64,000 nt of DNA from JBQLZQ01 sp052168355 (GTDB lineage: Bacteria; Pseudomonadota; Alphaproteobacteria; DSM-16000; Inquilinaceae). Every line of letters starts with the position of its first letter. Within the stretch, counting starts at the first letter, position 1. Made by a program: the position numbers and the translations under genes. This document shows positions 54,307-63,178 of this stretch, piece by piece. The notes under the pieces were generated by a model. It saw nothing but the letters and a program-made list of their open reading frames with translations, searched no databases and had not been told where the DNA came from. The stretch is taken from positions 1-64,000 of the forward strand of contig JBQLZQ010000088.1 in NCBI GenBank assembly GCA_052168355.1. Direction: 5' to 3'.

Positions 54307-54954
54307 GTGACCGGGCTGTGGGGCTGGCTGACATTGGCCGGGCTGGGCGCGTTTCACGGGCTCAACCCGGCCATGGGCTGGCTGTTCGCCGTGGCCCTGG
54401 GGCAGCATCGGAAAAGCCGCCGGATCGTGCTGGTGTCGCTGGTGCCGATCGCGGTGGGGCACGCGGCGGCGATCCTGGCGGCGGTCGCCGCCGTCCTGGC
54501 GCTCGGGACCGTGGTCGACGGGCGATCCGTCCGGCTTGCCGCCGGCACGGCGTTGCTGGCGTGGGCGGCCTATCATACGCTCTATGGCCACCGGCATCGG
54601 GTCCGGGTGGGCATGAGGACGGGCATGGCCGGGCTTGCCATGTGGTCGTTCCTGATGGCGACGGCTCACGGCGCCGGGCTTATGCTGATGCCGGTCCTGA
54701 TCCCGCTGCAGGAGGTTCACGGCGGCGCCCACGCCGGCCACGCGATGGCCGCCGATGGCTCCCTGTGGATCGCCCTCGCCGGCGTCGGCGTTCATACGAT
54801 GGCGCTGCTGGTTGTCACCGGCGTGATCGCCCTTATGGTCTATGAATGGCTGGGCCTTGGCGTGCTCAGGCGCGGCTGGATCAATTTCGACCGGCTTTGG
54901 ACGGCCATGCTGGTTGCCGCCGGCCTCCTATTGTTGATGACCGGCGCGTTCTAG
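54307..54954 (+). CDS. Histidine-containing multi-pass membrane protein
   Basis: A 215-residue membrane protein with about six helices. Histidine/glycine motifs inside helices (GLGAFHGLNPAMGWLFAVALGQ, IAVGHAAAI, ATAHGAGLMLM) and a loop with HTLYGHRHR and HGGAHAGHAM suggest metal binding. The FHGLNP-type pattern recalls NicO/UreH-like or LysE-superfamily transporters, but I cannot assign a family firmly. The start is GTG 54307, 46 bases after SBP56 on the same strand. Association with an enzyme that needs copper makes metal delivery a reasonable guess, not more. Confidence 0.7.
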   Translation: MTGLWGWLTLAGLGAFHGLNPAMGWLFAVALGQHRKSRRIVLVSLVPIAVGHAAAILAAVAAVLALGTVVDGRSVRLAAGTALLAWAAYHTLYGHRHRVRVGMRTGMAGLAMWSFLMATAHGAGLMLMPVLIPLQEVHGGAHAGHAMAADGSLWIALAGVGVHTMALLVVTGVIALMVYEWLGLGVLRRGWINFDRLWTAMLVAAGLLLLMTGAF

Positions 54955-55009
54955 TGCCGGTGACCTGGCGCCTGCCATGTTTCGCCCAGCTTCTCAACGG
55001 AGACCGACC

Positions 55010-56032
55010 ATGCCCCCCGACCGCAATCGCCGCATCGTCCTTGCCGCCCGGCCCGTGGGCGCGCCCACACCGTCCGACTTCCGCCTCGAGGAGGGGCCGG
55101 TGCCGGAGCCGGCGGAGGGACAGGTCCTGTTGCGGGTGCGTTACCTGTCGCTCGATCCTTACATGCGCGGCCGGATGAGCGCCGCCAAATCCTACGCCAA
55201 GCCGGTCGAGATCGGGGACACGATGGAGGGCGGCACGGTGGCCGAAATCGTCGCCTCGCGCGCCCCCGACCTCGCGGTCGGCGACATCGTGCTGTCGGGA
55301 TGCGGCTGGCAGGACTACGCCGTCGCCGAGCCGGCCGGCCTGCGTCGGCTGGATCCGGACGTGGCGCCCGTGTCCACCGCCCTGGGCGTGCTCGGCATGC
55401 CGGGGCTGACCGCCTATACCGGCCTATCGATCATCGGCCAGCCGAAGAAGGGAGAAACCGTGGTCGTCGCCGCGGCCAGCGGCCCGGTGGGGTCGGCGGT
55501 GGGGCAGATCGCCCGCCTCCGCGGGGCGCGGGCGGTCGGCATCGCCGGCGGGCCGGACAAGTGCCGGGCCCTGACGGAGGAGTTCGGGTTCGACTCCGCC
55601 ATCGACCACCGCGCCGACGATTTCGCCGGCCGGCTGGCCAAGGCCTGTCCCGCGGGCATCGACGTCTATTTCGAGAATGTCGGCGGCACGGTGTTCCAGG
55701 CGGTGCTGCCGCTGCTCAACGATTTCGCCCGGGTGCCGGTGTGCGGCCTGATCGCCCACTACAACGATACCGAGGCGCCGCCAGGCCCCGACCGGCTGCC
55801 GGGCCTGATGCGCGCCGTGCTGACCAAAAGGCTGACCGTGCGCGGGTTCATCGTGTTCGACTTCGCCGACCGGACACCGGAGTTTCTCCGCGACATGGCC
55901 GGCTGGATCAAGGACGGCAAGGTCAAGTACAAGGAGGACATCGTGGACGGGCTGGAAAAGGCGCCCGAAGCCTTTATCGGCCTGCTCACGGGCCGAAACT
56001 TCGGCAAGCTGCTGGTCCGGGTCGGTGACTGA
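55010..56032 (+). CDS. NADP-dependent alkenal/one reductase-like MDR protein
   Basis: A 340-residue zinc-independent medium-chain dehydrogenase/reductase of the CurA/leukotriene-B4 reductase group. It has FRLEEGPVPEPAEGQVLLRV, YLSLDPYMRGRM, the cofactor motif VVVAAASGPVGSAVGQIARLRGARAVGIAGG, DVYFENVGGTVFQAVLPLL and VRGFIVFDF. Such enzymes reduce C=C bonds of unsaturated aldehydes and ketones with NADPH. The ATG at 55010 follows a CGGAG site. It is co-directional with the DMT exporter gene, 24 bases away. Confidence 0.93.
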   Translation: MPPDRNRRIVLAARPVGAPTPSDFRLEEGPVPEPAEGQVLLRVRYLSLDPYMRGRMSAAKSYAKPVEIGDTMEGGTVAEIVASRAPDLAVGDIVLSGCGWQDYAVAEPAGLRRLDPDVAPVSTALGVLGMPGLTAYTGLSIIGQPKKGETVVVAAASGPVGSAVGQIARLRGARAVGIAGGPDKCRALTEEFGFDSAIDHRADDFAGRLAKACPAGIDVYFENVGGTVFQAVLPLLNDFARVPVCGLIAHYNDTEAPPGPDRLPGLMRAVLTKRLTVRGFIVFDFADRTPEFLRDMAGWIKDGKVKYKEDIVDGLEKAPEAFIGLLTGRNFGKLLVRVGD

Positions 56033-56056
56033 GTACTGGGCGGGGGGAAACGAGGC

Positions 56057-57010
56057 GTGACATCGTTGGACGGAACGAACGGCACCCCAAAGACCCGGAA
56101 CGCCGTGACCTATATCCAACTTGCCCTGGGCATGGCGGTCTTCGGATCGGCCACACCTGTCTCCAAGATCGTGACCGGAGCCATGCCGGTGTTCGTGGGG
56201 TCGGCCTTCAGGGCGACGCTGGGAGCCTTGGTGCTGCTGCCGTTCGTGCTGCGTCACCGGAGTCAGGTGCGTCGCATGGGCCGTCGCGACTGGATTCTGA
56301 CAGGCTTGATCGCACTGTTCGGCATGTTCGGGTTCTCCGCCCTCATGCTCTACGGCATGCGCATGGTCAGCGGCGTGACCGGCGCCGTGGTCATGAGCAC
56401 GGCACCCGCCGTCACCGCCACCGCGTCGATGCTGTTCCTGAAGGACAGTCCGACCTGGCGAAAGGTCACCGCCATCGCCCTGGCGGTGACCGGCGTCCTG
56501 GTTCTTCAGCTCGGCGGCGACACCGACCGATCGGCCGGAGGCGAGCAAGGCACGGGCATGCGCTGGGCGGGCGCGGGGCTGGTGTTTGGCGCCGTGTGTT
56601 GCGAGTCGGCATACACGCTGCTTGGCAAGGCGGTATCGAAGACCGTTGACCCGCTTCTGGTCGCTTTCCTCGGCGCTGTGCTTTCGATTCCTCTATTCGT
56701 GCCGTTTGCGATATGGCAGTGGTCATCGGTCGATTGGGCCGAGATCGATGGGCGGGCGTGGACCGCCCTGGCTTGGTACGGCGCGGGCACCCTGGCGCTG
56801 GGGTCGTGGCTCTGGTACTCGGGCGTCGCCAAGGCGGACGGATCGGTCGCCGCCGGCTTTATGGGGGTGATGCCGGCTTCGGCCCTGATCCTGTCCTATA
56901 TTCTGCTCGGCGAAGCCTTCGCTTGGAGCCACCTTTTGGGCTTTGGCATCGTCTTCGTCGGCGTGCTCCTGATCTCCTGGGAGCATGCGCGGATGACCGG
57001 CGACGGGTGA
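56057..57010 (+). CDS. EamA-family DMT transporter
   Basis: A 317-residue ten-helix DMT/EamA protein. The two internal repeats are visible: LALGMAVFGSATPVSKIVTG with FRATLGALVLLPFVLR, and GLVFGAVCCESAYTLLGKAVSK with AALSVAAGFMGVMPASALILSYILLGE-like segments. It exports or exchanges metabolites, possibly amino acids; the substrate is unknown. Start GTG 56057 has GAGG upstream. It follows the MDR gene and precedes livK by 126 bases on the same strand. Confidence 0.88.
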   Translation: MTSLDGTNGTPKTRNAVTYIQLALGMAVFGSATPVSKIVTGAMPVFVGSAFRATLGALVLLPFVLRHRSQVRRMGRRDWILTGLIALFGMFGFSALMLYGMRMVSGVTGAVVMSTAPAVTATASMLFLKDSPTWRKVTAIALAVTGVLVLQLGGDTDRSAGGEQGTGMRWAGAGLVFGAVCCESAYTLLGKAVSKTVDPLLVAFLGAVLSIPLFVPFAIWQWSSVDWAEIDGRAWTALAWYGAGTLALGSWLWYSGVAKADGSVAAGFMGVMPASALILSYILLGEAFAWSHLLGFGIVFVGVLLISWEHARMTGDG

Positions 57011-57136
57011 CGCCGGTCCGCCGTACGGCCCGCGTCGTCCCGTCTTGCGCCCGTCGCGTTTCTGCGACAGGGTTCGATCTTGAATAATACGCCGCCCAAA
57101 GGGCGACGACGCTCAACGCGAACAGGGAGCAAGACA

Positions 57137-58360
57137 ATGAAAACACAGATCCTTGCCCACCGGCTGCTGACCGGGGTCGCGGCCGCCGGCCTGCTGGCCG
57201 TGGCTCCCTCCGTCTCCGCCCAGGAGGTGAAGATCGGCGCCCTGTTCGGGGTCACCGGCCCGATCGCCAACTTCATCCCGCCCATAATCGACGCCGCCCA
57301 GCTTGCCGTCGACGACGTCAACGCCGGCGGCGGCATTCTTGACGGCCGGGAGCTTCGCCTGGTGGTCGGCGACACCCAGGGCGTGGCCCAGGGCGCGGTC
57401 GATGCCGCAACCAAGCTGGTCCAGGTCGACGGGGTGGCGGTGCTGGTCGGCGCCCTGACCAGCGGTGCCGCCATCGCCGCGGCCAACAGCGTGGCCATCC
57501 CCGGCGGCGTGCCGCAGATTTCGCCGACCGCGACATCGCCCGAGATGACGACGCTGCAGGACAACGACTTTGTCTTCCGGGTGGTGCCCGGCGACGACTA
57601 TCAGGGGCTGGTTCTGGCCCGGCTGGTGCGCCAGCAGGGGCTGGACCGCGTGGCGCTGACCTTCGTCAACAACGATTACGGCGTCGGCATCGCGGACTCC
57701 TTCCGGACCGCCTTTACCGCCGACGGCGGCACTATCACCGCCGATCAGGTGCACGAGCCCAACAAGAGTTCCTACCGGTCCGAGCTGGCGACCCTGGCGT
57801 CGGGCGATCCCCAGGCGCTGGTGCTGATCGCCTACGCCGCCGACAGCGGCATCACCATCATCCGCCAGTCCCTGGAGAACGGCTTTTTCGAACAGTTCGT
57901 CGGCACCGACGGGCTGCGCGACAATCTGCTGATCGAGGAGATCGGCGAGGACAATCTGGGCGACATCTTCTTCACCTCGCCGTCGGCGCCGCCGGACACG
58001 ACGGCCGGCGCCAAGTTCGAGGAGATCTATTCAGCCGCTTACGGGTCGACCGCCGACAAGTTCTTCATCGCCCAGACCTATGACGCCACCTTCCTGGCCG
58101 CCCTGGCCGTCGAGGCCGCCGGATCGACCGACGGCGCGGCGGTGCGCGACGCCCTGCGCCGCGTTGCCCAGCCGCCGGGCGAACCGATCGAGCCGGGCGA
58201 ATGGGCCAAGGCCAAGGAGCTTCTGGCCGCCGGTCAGGACATCGACTACAACGGCGCCTCCGGCCCGGCCGATTTCGACGAGAACGGCGACGTGCCCGGC
58301 GTCATCGGCCATTTCGTGATCGAGGACGGCAGCTACGTCGAGCTGGGCCTGGTCGAGTAG
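57137..58360 (+). CDS. livK: Liv-type ABC substrate-binding protein
   Basis: A 407-residue type I periplasmic binding protein. The signal peptide ends near PSVSAQE. Mature motifs are VKIGALFGVTGPIANF, AAQLAVDDVNAGGGILDGRELRLVVGD, AVLVGALTSGAAIAAANSVA, RVALTFVNNDYGVGIADSFRTAF and KFFIAQTYDATFLAALAVEAAG. It belongs with livM, livH, livF and livG, but lies on the opposite strand, facing the end of livM. The ligand may be an amide or N-heterocycle, given the monooxygenase in the transport operon, rather than leucine. The GGGAGC site sets ATG 57137. Confidence 0.93.
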   Translation: MKTQILAHRLLTGVAAAGLLAVAPSVSAQEVKIGALFGVTGPIANFIPPIIDAAQLAVDDVNAGGGILDGRELRLVVGDTQGVAQGAVDAATKLVQVDGVAVLVGALTSGAAIAAANSVAIPGGVPQISPTATSPEMTTLQDNDFVFRVVPGDDYQGLVLARLVRQQGLDRVALTFVNNDYGVGIADSFRTAFTADGGTITADQVHEPNKSSYRSELATLASGDPQALVLIAYAADSGITIIRQSLENGFFEQFVGTDGLRDNLLIEEIGEDNLGDIFFTSPSAPPDTTAGAKFEEIYSAAYGSTADKFFIAQTYDATFLAALAVEAAGSTDGAAVRDALRRVAQPPGEPIEPGEWAKAKELLAAGQDIDYNGASGPADFDENGDVPGVIGHFVIEDGSYVELGLVE

Positions 58361-58678
58361 AGACGGGGGAGCTAGCGGCGAGGTCTCGCATAGGCTCCGG
58401 GTCGGGCCCGGAGCTCGCGGCTGCTTTCTTTGGGGTTCTCCAATGCGAAGACCCAGACGACGAGTCCCGCACACGATGCGGGACCTGTACGGACGGCGCC
58501 ATTGGCTTTTTTTTGGGGTGGCGCCGTCGCTCGCAGGCCCCGGCTCGGCGGCCGGGCTCGCGGGTCCTTTCGTTGGAATTCTCCAATAGGAGATTCCCGA
58601 CGACGATCCCCGAACGTGATCCCGGGTCGATGCGTGCCGGTGACGGCGGCCCTCCATGAGCGCCGCGGCGCCGTCGCC
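58361..58678. repeat. Convergent gap with hairpins and a diverged 60-bp direct repeat
   Basis: 318 bases between the convergent livK and livM ends. A hairpin GCTCCGGG/CCCGGAGC (58394-58414) may help end livK transcription. Two diverged direct copies, about 58424-58484 and 58567-58627, share TTCTCCAAT and a following short palindrome (GTCCCGCA/TGCGGGAC in the first). An eight-T run sits at about 58509-58516. It looks like a second, older class of intergenic palindromic repeat. Confidence 0.5.
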
Positions 58679-59638
58679 TCATTTATCGGGCGGCGCGTCG
58701 GCCGGCGTGGGCGGGCGTTCGGGCAGCAGGCCGTGGGCGAAACGCTGAAGCACGATCTGCAGCAGCAGGCCGATCAGAAAGACGCGGACATAGGCGGCCC
58801 GCGTGATCCATTCCGGCGGCAGGCGGCCGGTCACGAGTTCCGTCGCCGACCATAGGGTCCAGATCAGAAGCGCGCCCAGGATGGCGCCTCGGTTGTTGCC
58901 GCTGCCGCCGATGATCAGCATGACCCAGACCAGAAAGGTGGTCATCAGGGGCTCGGTCGCGTCGGGTCCGATGAACTTGAAGGAATGGGCGGTCAGCGCC
59001 CCGCCCAGCCCCATGGCCATGCAGCCCAGGACAAAGGCCTGCAGGCGCAGACCGACCACATCCTTGCCGGCGGCCTGGGCGGCCTCGTCGTTTTCGCGCA
59101 CCGCCCGCATGACCCGCCCCCAGGGCGAATGGACGCCCCGCTCCAGCGCCGCGTAGAGCACCAGCACCAGGACCGCCACCACGGCCAGGAACGCCAGTTG
59201 CGCATAAGGCTGGGGCCACGTCTCGAAAGGCCGGGGAATGCCGGACACGCCGCGGCTGCCGTTGGTCAGCCAGCCTTCGTTCTTGAGGATCAGCCGCAGG
59301 ATCTCGGCGATGCCGATGGTGGCGATGGCCAGATAGTCGCTGCGCAGCCGCAGGCAGATGCGCCCGACCGCGTAGCCCATCGCGCCGGCCAGGATCATCG
59401 CGCCGACCAGCCCGACGGGCACCGGCAGGCCGAACCCGCCGAGATGGACGGGGCTGGCCGGCGTGGTCAGGATCGCCGAGGTGTAGGCGCCGATGGCGAA
59501 GAACCCGGCGATGCCGGCATTGAACAGACCGGTGAACCCCCACTGGACATTCAGACCCAGCGCCATCACCGCATAGATGCCGCCCATGGTCAGCAGGGCC
59601 ACGGCATACATCATCAGGCCGTACAGGGTGACATCCAT
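58679..59638 (-). CDS. livM: Liv-type ABC permease
   Basis: A 319-residue LivM permease. Typical features are MALGLNVQWGFTGLFNAGIAGFFAIGAYTSAIL, LRLRSDYLAIATIGIAEILRLILKNE, GVSGIPRPF, WGRVMRAVRENDEAAQAAGKDVVGLRLQAF and FLVWVMLIIGGSGNNRGAILGA. Its ATG shares one base with the livH stop (TGATG). It is the last gene of the transport operon. Confidence 0.95.
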   Translation of the reverse strand: MDVTLYGLMMYAVALLTMGGIYAVMALGLNVQWGFTGLFNAGIAGFFAIGAYTSAILTTPASPVHLGGFGLPVPVGLVGAMILAGAMGYAVGRICLRLRSDYLAIATIGIAEILRLILKNEGWLTNGSRGVSGIPRPFETWPQPYAQLAFLAVVAVLVLVLYAALERGVHSPWGRVMRAVRENDEAAQAAGKDVVGLRLQAFVLGCMAMGLGGALTAHSFKFIGPDATEPLMTTFLVWVMLIIGGSGNNRGAILGALLIWTLWSATELVTGRLPPEWITRAAYVRVFLIGLLLQIVLQRFAHGLLPERPPTPADAPPDK

Positions 59639-60528
59639 CAGAAGACCCTCCCCCGGAACAGACCGGACGGGCGCCAGATCAGCATCGCGACCATCAGGGC
59701 GAACGCCACCGCCGTCTTGTAGCCCGGCGACAACAGCGGCGCGTCGCCAATCCAGGGATAGGCCGAAAGCTCCTCGGCCAGGCCGATCACCAGGCCGCCG
59801 GCGATGGCGCCGTAGGGCCGCCCGATGCCCCCCAGGATGGCGGCGGCGAAGATCGGCAGCAGCGCGTTCCAGCCCATGTTGGGGTTGAGCTGGGTGTCCA
59901 TGCCCAGGAACACGCCGGCCGCCCCGGCCAGGCCGGCGCCGATGATCCAGGTCCACATCACGATGCGCTCGGTGTCGATGCCGCTGACCCGCGCCAGATC
60001 GGCATCGTCGCTCATCGCGCGCATCGCCTTGCCGGTCCGGGTGCGGGTGAGGAAGGCGTGCAAGGCTATGACCAGCAATACCGCGCCGCCGACGATGTAG
60101 AAGTGCCGCTCGGCGATGCGCAGCGTGTCGAAGAACAGGATGGGGCGTTGGATTCCCTGCACATAGGAGGTGATCTCTACACCCCAGATGAGCTGGACGG
60201 CGGAGCGGACCATGAGCATGACACCGAACGACGCGATGACGACGATGATCGACGGGCCGGCGCGGAACGGCCGGTAGAACAGCCGGTCCACCCCGATCGC
60301 CGCGGCGGCGGTGCCGACCATCGCCAACGGCAGCGCCAGCATGGCCGGCAGGCCCAGCCAGACGACCCCGCTGAGCGCCAGATAGGCGCCGAGGGTCATG
60401 AGGTCGCCATGGGCGAAATGGGCAAAGCGCAGGATGCCGAAAAGTATCGACACGCCGACCGCCCCCAGCGCGTAGATGCTGCCAAGCACAATACCCGGAA
60501 TGAGATAGAAGTTTATGAATTCCAGCAT
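59638..60528 (-). CDS. livH: Liv-type ABC permease
   Basis: A 296-residue LivH permease with eight helices. It has the N-terminal GIVLGSIYALGAVGVSILFGILRFAHFAHGDLMTLGAYLAL motif set and RAMSDDADLARVSGIDTERIVMWTWIIGAGLAGAAGVFLGM. A GAILGG-like segment, FAAAILGGIGRPYGAIAGGLVIG, follows. It pairs with LivM to form the channel. livF ends 15 bases upstream. Confidence 0.95.
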   Translation of the reverse strand: MLEFINFYLIPGIVLGSIYALGAVGVSILFGILRFAHFAHGDLMTLGAYLALSGVVWLGLPAMLALPLAMVGTAAAAIGVDRLFYRPFRAGPSIIVVIASFGVMLMVRSAVQLIWGVEITSYVQGIQRPILFFDTLRIAERHFYIVGGAVLLVIALHAFLTRTRTGKAMRAMSDDADLARVSGIDTERIVMWTWIIGAGLAGAAGVFLGMDTQLNPNMGWNALLPIFAAAILGGIGRPYGAIAGGLVIGLAEELSAYPWIGDAPLLSPGYKTAVAFALMVAMLIWRPSGLFRGRVF

Positions 60529-60543
60529 GATGTGCGCTACCCC

Positions 60544-61248
60544 TCACCCGCCAAGGAAGGATTGCGCGACCTCGCGGTCGGCCAGCAAGGCGGCTCCGGT
60601 ATCGGTAAACCGGTTGCGGCCGGTGGCTAGGACATAGCCGGTATCGGCGATGGACAGGGCCTGGCGCGCGTTCTGTTCAACCATCAGCACGCCGACGCCG
60701 GTTTCGTTGACCGCCCGCACCCGTTCGAAGATCTCGCCCATGACGCGCGGCGACAGGCCGGCCGTCGGCTCGTCGAGCATCAGCAACCGAGGTTCGGCCA
60801 TCAGGGCACGGCCGATGGCCACCATCTGGCGCTGGCCGCCGGACAGCTCGCCGGCCGCCTGGCGGCGTTTGTCCCTCAGCGGCGGAAACAGGCCATAGAC
60901 CCGATCCAGCGCCGCCGCCAGCGGTCCCCGCTTCAGATAGGCGCCCATCTCCAGATTCTCGGCCACTGTGAGGTTGGGGAAGACGTTGCGCTCCTGCGGC
61001 ACATAGGCCATGCCGCGTTGGACCAGCCGATCGGGCTTGTGGTTGGTGATGTCCGCGCCGTCCAGCAGGACGCGGCCCGACCGCACCGTCACCAGCCCGA
61101 ACAGCGCCTTCAACGCGGTGGACTTGCCCGCCCCGTTGGGGCCTACCACGACGGCGATATGGCCGGCCGCGACCGACAGCGACACGCCATTGAGGATGTC
61201 GGTGCCGCCATAGCCGCCGACCAGATCCTCCGCCGTGAGCAAGGTCAT
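60544..61248 (-). CDS. livF: Liv-type ABC ATPase
   Basis: A 234-residue LivF ATPase with Walker A GPNGAGKST, the family motif GMAYVPQERNVFPNLTVAENLEMG, signature LSGGQRQM, Walker B LLMLDEPTAGLSP and the end LADREVAQSFLGG. Its ATG overlaps the livG stop by four bases. It powers import with LivG. Confidence 0.95.
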   Translation of the reverse strand: MTLLTAEDLVGGYGGTDILNGVSLSVAAGHIAVVVGPNGAGKSTALKALFGLVTVRSGRVLLDGADITNHKPDRLVQRGMAYVPQERNVFPNLTVAENLEMGAYLKRGPLAAALDRVYGLFPPLRDKRRQAAGELSGGQRQMVAIGRALMAEPRLLMLDEPTAGLSPRVMGEIFERVRAVNETGVGVLMVEQNARQALSIADTGYVLATGRNRFTDTGAALLADREVAQSFLGG

Positions 61249-62072
61249 GACGCCCCCAATCCGGTCGGCGCCTCGGCCGCGGGGTCAGCCGGAACACCGC
61301 CGCCCAGATAGGCTTCGATGACGGTATCGTTGCGGCGGATCTCGTCCATCGTGCCCTGGGTCAGCACCGTCCCCTCGGCCATGACAATGACCGGGTCGCA
61401 CAGCCGGGCGATCAGGTCCATGTCATGCTCGATGACGCAGAAGGTGTAGCCCAATTCCCGGTTCAGCCGCTCGATATCGCCGGCCAGCTCGGACAGCAGC
61501 GTGCGGTTGACGCCGGCCCCCAGCTCGTCCAGCAGCACGGCCTTGGCCGGGGTCATCATGGTGCGGCCCAGTTCCAGCAATTTTTTCTGGCCGCCCGACA
61601 GATTGCCGGCGCGTTCGAACTTGAGCGGCGTCAGGCGCAGGAAGTCCAGCACCTCGTCGGCCTGCCTTCGCACCGCCGCCTCCTCCCGCCGTACCCGCGA
61701 CCAGTTCAGCCAGGCGTTGGTCAGACGTTCCCCCGACTGGCCGGCGGGCACGACCATCAGGTTTTCCAGCACCGTCATCTGCGAGAATTCATGGGCGATC
61801 TGGAAGGTCCGCACCAGCCCCAGCGCGAACAGCACGTGCGGCGGCTTGCCGGTGATCTCCGCGCCGTCCAGGAAGATACCGCCGCTGTCCGGCTTCAGAA
61901 AGCCGGCGACGATGTTGAAGAGGGTCGATTTGCCGGCGCCGTTGGGGCCGATCAGCCCGGTGATCGACCCGCGCGCCACTTCGATGGAACAGTCGTTGAC
62001 CGCCCGGATGCCGCCGAACGATTTGATCACGTTGCGGACGGAGATCATGGACCCGGTCGCCGCGTCGCTCAT
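61245..62072 (-). CDS. livG: Liv-type ABC ATPase
   Basis: A 275-residue LivG ATPase with KSFGGIRAVNDCSIEVARGSITGLIGPNGAGKST, GLVRTFQIAHEFSQMTVLENLMV, signature LSGGQKKLLELGRTMMTPAKAVLLDE and the LivG-type end DTVIEAYLGGG. The Walker B region reads LLDELGAGVN where LLDEPxAGLN is usual, so a Leu replaces the Pro. Its ATG overlaps the monooxygenase stop (ATGA), tying transport to that enzyme. Confidence 0.94.
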   Translation of the reverse strand: MSDAATGSMISVRNVIKSFGGIRAVNDCSIEVARGSITGLIGPNGAGKSTLFNIVAGFLKPDSGGIFLDGAEITGKPPHVLFALGLVRTFQIAHEFSQMTVLENLMVVPAGQSGERLTNAWLNWSRVRREEAAVRRQADEVLDFLRLTPLKFERAGNLSGGQKKLLELGRTMMTPAKAVLLDELGAGVNRTLLSELAGDIERLNRELGYTFCVIEHDMDLIARLCDPVIVMAEGTVLTQGTMDEIRRNDTVIEAYLGGGVPADPAAEAPTGLGAS

Positions 62073-63169
62073 GGGTGACGCAAGCCCGCCTCGACCATCA
62101 GCGGCAACACACGGTCGATGAAGAACGGCAGTTCGTCCTTGAAGTTGACGAAGGACACGGTGGTGCCGGCAAAACCGATATCGCGCATCCGCACCATTTC
62201 CGCGACGATCTCGTCGGGGGTTCCGACCAAGGGATAGGTGCCCACGCCGCCGGCGAACCGCTTGCGGTAGGCATCGAACACATGGGGATCGTGGGATTCG
62301 GCGAATTCTTTTTTCAACGCCATGTGGGTATCCACGGCGCCGTCGTCGGCCATGTCCACGGCATAGCGGTGATAATGCGCCTCGGCCTCGTCCCGCGTTT
62401 GCCGACACACGACATGGGTGGTGGTGAACACCCCCAGATCCCGCCCCACGGCGGCGCCGCGCTGGCGGATGTCGGCGATGTGCCGGGCGCCGCTTTCGAT
62501 TTCGGCGAAGGTGGTGAACAGAAAATCGCTGGTCCTGGCGGCGAAATCCCGTCCCGGGGGCGAAAAGGCGGCGGACATGACCACCGGACGCGGCCGTTGC
62601 ACCGGACCCGGCGCCCCGACCACGCCCTTGAGGTCGAAGAACCGGCCCTTGAAGTCGAACGGCGGGCCGCCGGCCATCACACCGTCGAGGACCTCAAACC
62701 ATTCCAGGCCCTGGGCATAGCGGTCGTCGGCCTGGCCGACCCCGAACATCTCGAATTCGGGCTGGTTCCAGCCGCAGACGATGTTGAGCCCAGCGCGGCC
62801 ACGGCTGACATGATCGATGGTGGTCAGTGCCTTGGCCGCGAAGACGGGATGGACCAGCGGCGCGTGGACGGTGGAAAAAATGGCGATTCTTTCGGTCAGG
62901 GCGGCGAGGGCGGCGCCGTGGGTGAGCGTCTCGAACGACCGGCCGCGGGCATCGGTTTCGCCGCCGAACCCCTTCCAGCGGGCGATGGGCAGGATGAATT
63001 CGATCCCCGCCCGATCCGCCATTTGGGCCACCGCGACGATGTCGTCCCACTCGGCCCGCCACCGCTCCGGCACGCGTGTCAGCGCGATGCCGCCGTCGGC
63101 GTTGACCGAGAACAGGCCCAGCTTGAACGGGTTCGGCCCCCACATCGGGTTGGGCGCGGCCGCGCTCAT
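62069..63169 (-). CDS. LLM-class flavin-dependent monooxygenase, RutA/SfnG-like
   Basis: A 366-residue luciferase-like monooxygenase. Signature segments WKGFGGETDARGRSFETLTHGAALAALTERIAIFSTVHAPLVHPVFAAKALTTIDHVSRGRAGLNIVCGWNQPEFEMFG match the subgroup that includes RutA (pyrimidine ring opening) and SfnG (sulfone monooxygenase). It uses reduced FMN and oxygen to cleave an N-heterocycle, amide or C-S bond. It is 9 bases after the SDR and coupled to livG, so the Liv transporter probably imports its substrate. A flavin reductase partner is not visible in the window. Confidence 0.93.
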   Translation of the reverse strand: MSAAAPNPMWGPNPFKLGLFSVNADGGIALTRVPERWRAEWDDIVAVAQMADRAGIEFILPIARWKGFGGETDARGRSFETLTHGAALAALTERIAIFSTVHAPLVHPVFAAKALTTIDHVSRGRAGLNIVCGWNQPEFEMFGVGQADDRYAQGLEWFEVLDGVMAGGPPFDFKGRFFDLKGVVGAPGPVQRPRPVVMSAAFSPPGRDFAARTSDFLFTTFAEIESGARHIADIRQRGAAVGRDLGVFTTTHVVCRQTRDEAEAHYHRYAVDMADDGAVDTHMALKKEFAESHDPHVFDAYRKRFAGGVGTYPLVGTPDEIVAEMVRMRDIGFAGTTVSFVNFKDELPFFIDRVLPLMVEAGLRHP

Positions 63170-63178
63170 CGCCGCACC

